A stretch of DNA of 64,000 nucleotides from Tubulanus polymorphus (Eukaryota > Nemertea > Palaeonemertea > Tubulaniformes > Tubulanidae): positions 1,874,001 through 1,938,000 of the forward strand of contig NC_134035.1 of the NCBI RefSeq assembly GCF_964204645.1, read 5' to 3'. A program made the translations under genes and the position numbers. The notes beneath the pieces were generated by a model. The model worked only from the letters and a program-made list of their open reading frames with translations. It was not told the DNA's origin and ran no database searches. Each line of letters begins with the position of its first letter. Position 1 is the stretch's first letter. Below, piece after piece: positions 59,601-64,000 of the stretch.

Positions 59601-62600
59601 TTAGACTGGTCTTAAGTTGAAGTAGATTGGCTATAGAACGAAGACTAGTCTTAACCCTTTCAGTGCGTCTACACCGCAGTGCGGTGTATAAATCTGATGG
59701 ATTTTGCTAGTACACCGCACTGCGGTATATTGATGTAATTAGTAATTTGTAATTATCTCTATTGAAAAATGGTAGAAAGTGTCAAACATAGTGAAATATT
59801 AGTAACTAACGATACACCGCACTGCGGTGTAGACGCACTATAGTGGTATTCCCATTGTTCAACACACTAGGGTGGAATTTTTTAGAATTTTCAAATTTTC
59901 TCCAGCACTATAGGGTATTAATTAGTCAGCACTGAAAGGGTTAAGTTGTTAGATTGACTATAGTTACTAAGTTGGTCTTCAGCGATGACTATGGAACTGG
60001 CCCCTGATCATCTTTGTTACCCTACTGTGCGTTATATGTATAAAATCTGTTATCGCTTCATGTGTGTGAAGTCTCTATCTTCAAATAGAATTGTTTTATA
60101 CACGGGCAGCAGCAGCAGTGTAGAGAGAGATATGTTTTGATCTGTTTTTAGTTCAACGCTGCTCGTTGAAAATACATTTTCTAGTTGCAGCTGTACCAAT
60201 GTCTGCTAACATGTGTGTATTTAGCTCGGTAGTTTCTTGTATGCCTTGTTGAAACCCCTCGATTATAATAACGACTGTAGACCCTGGATTCCTCAATTGC
60301 AGTGAATATCGATTATATCGAAACGATCGGGAACCGCGGATGAAAATTAATACCATCGCAATAATCTATCTTCAAACTAATAAACCGTTAAAAAGATGAT
60401 AGATGTGAGAGCTTGGAGAACTCGGTGATGAATTGTACAGAATTATGCTGACATTTGAAATTATATTTAAGGATATTAAAAAATGATACCTTGTTTCTCC
60501 TATTCAGCCAGCTTATTCTGTAGACTACAATGAAATTTGTAATCAGTTAATTTCTGTAACTACCGGGTCTGATATTGTTAGCTTGATCATGATGATGTTA
60601 TGTACAGAGCATATAGGCGACCAGCCGGGTCAACTTTTAAGCTCACGGAAATGAGAATCAAGGTATCAACTTTTTTTAGCCTAACTTCATAATGCAAATT
60701 CCAAAGGTTCTATCTAAAAAAGATTTTTGTAATCACCTGAGATAAGCTAACTCCTGCTTAGAATGAATATGACAACCCTGGATGAATCATCCCTTTTATT
60801 TTTTATTATGAATAAATCAAATACTTAGCTTTATTTCATTTCAAAGCTGCTTTGCATTTATTTTAAACCATTTAATGCTTTAATATATTTAAAAAAAAAG
60901 AATAATACCTTGTTTCAGTTCATATCAGTGTTCATTTCTATAACTACCTGGTCTGTTATTGTAAGCTTAATCATGATTTTGAAAAAAGTAATGTACAAGG
61001 TAGATAGATGCCCGGCCGGGTATGAGAAACAAGGTATCAGCTTTTTAGCCTGACTTGGTAATGTTATTAAAATGCAAACAATTCGTATACCTGACAGATA
61101 GCCGTGCTGCTAACTTTTTTAGGTTCTATCTAAAAAATGTTTTAGTTTATCACCTGAAAGCTTGAGCTTACTCCTGCTTAGAATGAAAATGACAGCTCTG
61201 GGTCCAGTTCCACAGTTCTGAGTTAAGATTTGACCCTGGGTTAAAACATTGAAAATGAACTAACTTTAACTCAAAGTTAACTCTAACTCACAACTGTGGG
61301 ACTGGATCCTGATTGATTGTGTAATTGTCAAATGTCTATAAGTTAAATACTTAGCTTTATTCCATTTAAAAGCTGCTTTAAGTTTATTTAAAGTTTATTC
61401 AAAAATGTACATGATATTAAAAGCAAAAATTGAATTTTCAATTAATGCGTAATTTTTTTTTTCTCTGTCGATATTTTCCAGGGCTTCCACGCAATTCTCG
61501 AACATAGTAACTGCCGTTCCATACGCCATATAAATAAGGACAACTATTGCGCGATTCGCGCCGCGCTGTTCCAAGTATTACGTAACAAATTCCCGATCGC
61601 CGGAAATCTAGGACCAATCGACGGTGTCATCCAGGTATGGAGTTTTAACCCTTTCATTCCCAGACAATTGTGTACGCTCTGTACCAGATTATTTTTGATG
61701 ATGCAAGTATGTGGTGACACCTGTACAGCTGGATATGAACTATAATGAAACCAGACAGCTTTTTGCTAATCAATTAACACCTATGTACCATATAGTAGTG
61801 TGCTGCCCTGTACTAGCACCCTATTACAGGTCATCGCAATGGTTAACAATAGGCAAAATTAGTGACCAAGCAAATGGTTGTGAACAGGTTGATTAAACCT
61901 GAGCGCGGTGGAAAAAATTTCATTGTTTGTCATCTGGACGAAAGTCTAATAAGTTAGTTCTCTGATAACACAAGTTCACTTAAGTATAGACGACACCTGC
62001 AGGTATATAGACATACATGTGTGTACCCATGTACGCAATGTTGTTTCATCGGTCGTTTAGATAAATTGAAACATAAGATAAGGTCACAAACCAGGGATAC
62101 GAAGTATACAGTTATTCAAGGGCAAAATATCGGAGATATTGTCTCCTAAGCAGGGTCCCTACAACTCCTTGATTCCTTAAAAACTCCTTCTAATCGGAAA
62201 AAGCTTTTAAAGCTGCTCGAAACTCCTTTAGTTAGAACAAAATGTCAGAAACTCCTTTAAAACTATTTCTATTTTGAGAAATAGGCAATTTGAAATTTAC
62301 AGTAGACTATGCCTTAATCGATGCATTTGGAACCAGGATTTGTTTGTCCCCAATAAGGCAGTTACCAAATTAGAAACTGAATTTGGTTAGTGTAAAGGAT
62401 AGAAATTTTCTGACAAAACCACTGGATTTTGTGGTGGAGGCTCACACCCTAGCCGCAAAATCATGAGTAGATTGTATCAGAAATTTCAAATTGAAAGTTG
62501 ATTTCATATCTGAAAACGCGATATTAATTTCTCTCTCTCTCTAATTCTAGAAATTACGCACGAACATCAACTCGAATCACGCTTACTTGAAACGATGGAA

Positions 62601-64000
62601 CTTCGGAAGGATATTCACCAATGACGACGACGTAGTGACCACCGACGTAGAAACAATAGATCTGATGACGCAGTGTTTACACGGTCTTTACAACCAGGTA
62701 TACTTCAACTTAACCCACATGTGCACCTACACTGAGACTAATACAGGGTCCCTACAACTCCTTGATCCCTTCAAAACTCCTTTTTAAAGGAAAATGCTTT
62801 TAAAGGTGCTTGAAACTCCTTTAGTTTGGGCAAAATGTCAGAAACTCCTTTAAATCTCTTTCAATTTTGAGGAAATAGCAATTAGAAATGTTTGTCTAGT
62901 TTGTGGTTGTACAGTAAACTACCCCTTAATCGGTACAGTTTGGACCTGGATTTGTTTTTACCCAATTAGGCGGTTACCGAATTAGAAACCATGTTCAGGT
63001 AATGTTAAGGATAAAAATATGCGTACAAAACCAAATCAACAGTGTTACCGAGATAAATTGTACTGATTTAGGAGAAGTCTACTGTATTTGGGATATGATG
63101 CATATGCTACCTCAAAATTTGAAATTTTCTCCTCTAAAACTCCTTGAAAACTGCTTATATCCAGGAATGGAATGGTCTGTAGGGACCCTGTATATCCAGG
63201 AATAACTGATCTGTAGGGATCCTGTATATCCAGGAATAACTGATCTGTAGGGACCCTGTATATCCAGGAATGACTGATCTGTCGGGGACCTGCTATCGAT
63301 AAATAAGGCTTATCTTTGCTAATTTCGTATGTTATCAATAATCTGGTTAGTTTTTATTACCGCACTGTAAAAAGTTTATCTTAAAAGTTAATTGTTTGTG
63401 CGTTTGACTTTGGCTGCGTCTGCTGTCGTTTTATTGATAGCCGATGACAAACGAAACATGTGTGCAAATAGTTATATCATTGTTATCATAGTTATATCAT
63501 CTTTATTAGCAGGGGGACCTCCCTTTAGCGGGGAGGGGACCTCCCTTTATTAACTGTTTATATAGCTGCCAGCTGTTTCTCATTTCCTCCAAACCTATGA
63601 TATTCTTCTTCACCTAAAATATCCATTTTTTTCTGTGATTCTTATCAAATTTTTTCCAATTTTCGAGCAAATGTGAAATCTCCATCTTTCGATATTCTTA
63701 TCCGCCTGAAATCGCGCAGATTTTTCCATCATATTCCTATCAAATTGTTTCCAATGTTTGAATCGATGTTCCTTTTTGCGATTGTTTCAGTTGAATTCGC
63801 TGTCGCCGATGACGGCAGCCGTTGATCGCGAGTCGTCTGTCGTGTCGTTGATGAATTCGAGTCGACAGACGGATCGTATGTTGATGGAAGCGGTGAAGCT
63901 GTTGATGATGGCGACCGTTATACGACTGTACGACGATATGAAATCCGATAAAGAAGTTCCGGTGTTCGCGTGGTTGATGTTCGCTCGTGAAACGTCGCAG
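44640..64000 (+). CDS. OTULIN/FAM105-type OTU deubiquitinase, membrane-anchored, with long disordered linker (3' end cut off)
   Basis: Exons: 44640-44772 (putative first), 53151-53335, 54177-55923, 57908-58038, 58733-58825, 61482-61634, 62551-62697, 63791-64000 and beyond. Phases all agree; 933 residues so far. Exon 2 encodes a membrane segment (SILCLLGFGIGFGSVLLYKI). Exons 3-4 encode about 620 residues of Ser/Asp/Arg-rich disorder with a short Ser tract. Exons 5-8 match the OTU domain of human OTULIN: NKDNYCAIRAALFQ (human RGDNYCALRATLFQ) and MEAVKLLMM..KEVPVFAWLMFARETS (human YEAVKFLML..KEVPFFSVLLFARDTS). In this model the active-site Asp is 783 and the Cys 786; the catalytic His lies beyond the window. 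OTULIN cleaves Met1-linked ubiquitin. Vertebrate OTULINL has a membrane anchor but has lost the Cys. Here both features coexist. The first exon is joined across an 8.4 kb intron on phase and donor quality only. Confidence 0.85.
47818..48012. repeat. Foldback element inserted in another foldback
   Basis: The outer element (family B-like) has ends GGATCCACAGTTGTGAGTTT and AGAACTGTGGAACTGAGTCC. An inner element (about 47879-47989) has ends GGGGTCCAGTTTCACAAAAA and TTTTTGTGAAACTGGGCCC around two TTTATCTCTTAAATCG blocks. The inner one interrupts the outer one near its centre. Confidence 0.75.
51218..51440. repeat. Family E element, 5' part
   Basis: CAGGGTCCCTATGATTCCTT, AACTCCTTTAATTTTGAACA and GGCAATTAGAAATGTT blocks align with 62744-63190. 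The right half is missing. Confidence 0.7.
52557..52580. repeat. (TA)n microsatellite
   Basis: About 11 TA dinucleotides in the first intron of the OTULIN-like gene. Confidence 0.85.
53392..53532. repeat. Foldback element, family A
   Basis: GGGGCCAGTTGCATAGTCAT at the left and CGACTGTGCAACTGGCCCC at the right. The centre has CTTAGCTCTATAGCTAATCT. Almost fully palindromic. It directly follows exon 53151-53335 of the OTULIN-like gene and abuts a second copy. Confidence 0.85.
53534..53673. repeat. Foldback element, family A (adjacent second copy)
   Basis: GGGGCTGGTTCCTCAGTTGA at the left and CATGACTATGGAACTGGGCCC at the right, with GACTGGTCTTCAGTTGTTAG inside. Separated from the previous copy by about one base, so the pair forms a larger cruciform-prone block. 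Confidence 0.8.
53887..54081. repeat. Family F element (GATACCTTGTTTCTC ends)
   Basis: GATACTTTGTTACTCACTTC at the left and GAGAAACAAATAACAAGGCATC at the right. Interior AATGAAATTTGTAATCAGTT is shared with the copies at 60486 and 60905. Confidence 0.7.
55976..55992 (+). repeat. Poly(C) tract
   Basis: A run of about 14 C about 55 bp after the donor of exon 54177-55923. Likely a slippage-prone and sequencing-difficult site. Confidence 0.85.
56769..56909. repeat. Foldback element, family A
   Basis: GGGGCCAGTTGCACAGTCGT at the left and TAACTATGCAACCGGCCCCC at the right, with AACTGGTCTTAAATTGTTAG in the arm. Between exons 55923 and 57908. Confidence 0.85.
57560..57668. repeat. About 53-bp tandem duplication
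   Basis: AGCTTTT-ACCAACTAGACTC, GCAA-TTTTTAA and CAGCTTGGCTCAGCAAGCTT occur twice in order. Confidence 0.7.
58065..58089. repeat. (TA)n microsatellite
   Basis: About 10-12 TA dinucleotides starting roughly 27 bp after the donor of exon 57908-58038. Confidence 0.8.
58348..58458. repeat. Foldback element, family A (short)
   Basis: GGGGCCGGTTCCACAGTTAA at the left and AGACTATGGAACCGGCCCC at the right. The centre TTGGCTATAGAACTAACATG is conserved. Confidence 0.85.
58976..59096. repeat. Foldback element, family C
   Basis: TTTGCTCCAAAAGTTGGTTC at the left and GAACTTTTGAGAAACTG at the right, with the shared ATCCACTGCTTAACT block. Confidence 0.7.
59508..60006. repeat. Foldback element, family A, split by a MITE
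   Basis: GGGCCCCCGCTCCACAGTGG at the left and TGACTATGGAACTGGCCCCTG at the right. The element is interrupted between GACTAGTC-TTAA (59651-59654) and TTAA-GTTGTTAGATTG (59941-59953). Uninterrupted copies elsewhere read TTAA once at this point. Confidence 0.8.
59651..59944. mobile_element. piggyBac-like MITE, 286 bp, with TTAA duplication
   Basis: TTAA at both edges. Left end CCCTTTCAGTGCGTCTACAC, right end GTCAGCACTGAAAGGG. The internal ACACCGCACTGCGGTGTAGA palindrome is repeated. The TTAA target and CCC/GGG ends are as in piggyBac elements. No ORF, so non-autonomous. It sits inside a family A foldback. Confidence 0.8.
60486..60675. repeat. Family F element
   Basis: GATACCTTGTTTCTCCTATT at the left and AATGAGAATCAAGGTATC at the right, making terminal inverted repeats of about 15 bp. 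Interior TACAATGAAATTTGTAATCA as at 53887. Confidence 0.75.
60905..61045. repeat. Family F element (shortened)
   Basis: AATACCTTGTTTCAGTTCAT at the left and ATGAGAAACAAGGTATCAGC at the right. Lacks part of the interior. Confidence 0.7.
61200..61310. repeat. Foldback element, family B
   Basis: GGGTCCAGTTCCACAGTTCT at the left and ACAACTGTGGGACTGGATCC at the right, centre GAAAATGAACTAACTT. One of the best-preserved copies. Confidence 0.85.
62152..62420. repeat. Family E element
   Basis: GCAGGGTCCCTACAACTCCT at the left, then TTGAGAAATAGGCAATTTGA and GGCAGTTACCAAATTAGAAAC. The right terminus is not recognisable. In the intron before exon 62551. Confidence 0.75.
62744..63190. mobile_element. 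Family E element, complete, 13-bp terminal inverted repeats
   Basis: CAGGGTCCCTACA (62744-62756) and TGTAGGGACCCTG (63178-63190) are exact inverted repeats. The element is flanked on both sides by TA. 447 bp, no ORF of note. Related partial copies at 7446, 14268, 51218 and 62152. Confidence 0.8.
63157..63290. repeat. 35-bp tandem repeat made from a family E terminus
   Basis: TATATCCAGGAATAACTGAT followed by CTGTAGGGACCCTG is repeated about four times, starting inside the right end of the element at 62744-63190. The last copy is mutated (GTCGGGGACCTG). Confidence 0.8.

Noticed and set aside
63045-63338. 97-codon minus-strand ORF with repeated PYRSVIPGYTGSLQ-like units
   Set aside because: Frame through the 35-bp repeats derived from the family E terminus.

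Overview
This is a 64 kb piece of an intron-rich animal nuclear genome. Exons are recovered with GT-AG borders and compatible phases, and they encode clear metazoan orthologues (TTC17, V-ATPase subunit C, MYRF, an OTULIN/FAM105-type protein). Introns and spacers are AT-rich and full of short foldback elements and tRNA-derived SINEs. The intronless UDP-glycosyltransferase, the intronless orphan class-A GPCR and the SINE type suggest a spiralian invertebrate (mollusc, annelid or brachiopod). That placement is inference; no species marker is visible. There is no operon, phage, CRISPR array or bacterial gene.

Layout: (1) 1-15608, + strand: the 3' part of TTC17, 23 coding exons giving 1237 residues, with the N-terminus outside the window. 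(2) 15609-20086: spacer with repeats. (3) 20087-24460, - strand: a complete V-ATPase subunit C gene, 11 coding exons and 385 aa, with a likely 5'UTR exon and a promoter containing a CLEAR-like E-box and a YY1-like site. (4) 25063-26613, - strand: an intronless UDP-glycosyltransferase with a C-terminal membrane anchor. (5) 28204-38024, + strand: a complete MYRF gene, 21 coding exons and about 1070 aa, with DNA-binding domain, self-cleaving chaperone domain, membrane span and lumenal C-terminal domain. (6) 39211-40170, + strand: an intronless class-A GPCR. (7) 40504-42430, + strand: a four-exon secreted protein with three fibronectin type II domains followed by about 17 copies of an Asn-Gly-rich decapeptide. 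(8) 42559-43206, - strand: two in-frame ORFs of unknown nature. (9) 44640-64000, + strand: an OTULIN/FAM105-type deubiquitinase-like gene that runs off the right edge. It combines an N-terminal membrane segment, a very long disordered linker and an OTU domain that keeps the Asp and Cys of the active site.

The genes are neighbours rather than a pathway. UGT and MYRF are divergent and share a 1.5 kb spacer. V-ATPase C and UGT are tandem on the minus strand. Much of the non-coding DNA belongs to a few recurring families: several imperfect palindromes of 80-200 bp, a TTAA-flanked piggyBac-like MITE, an element with CAGGGTCCCTACA ends, and minisatellites of 30, 35, 60, 62 and 91 bp. The most notable points are the membrane-anchored OTULIN-like protein with an intact catalytic Cys, the FN2/decapeptide secreted protein, the CLEAR-like site in front of a V-ATPase gene, the tandemly triplicated splice donor in TTC17, and an insertion of one MITE inside another with an exact TTAA duplication.
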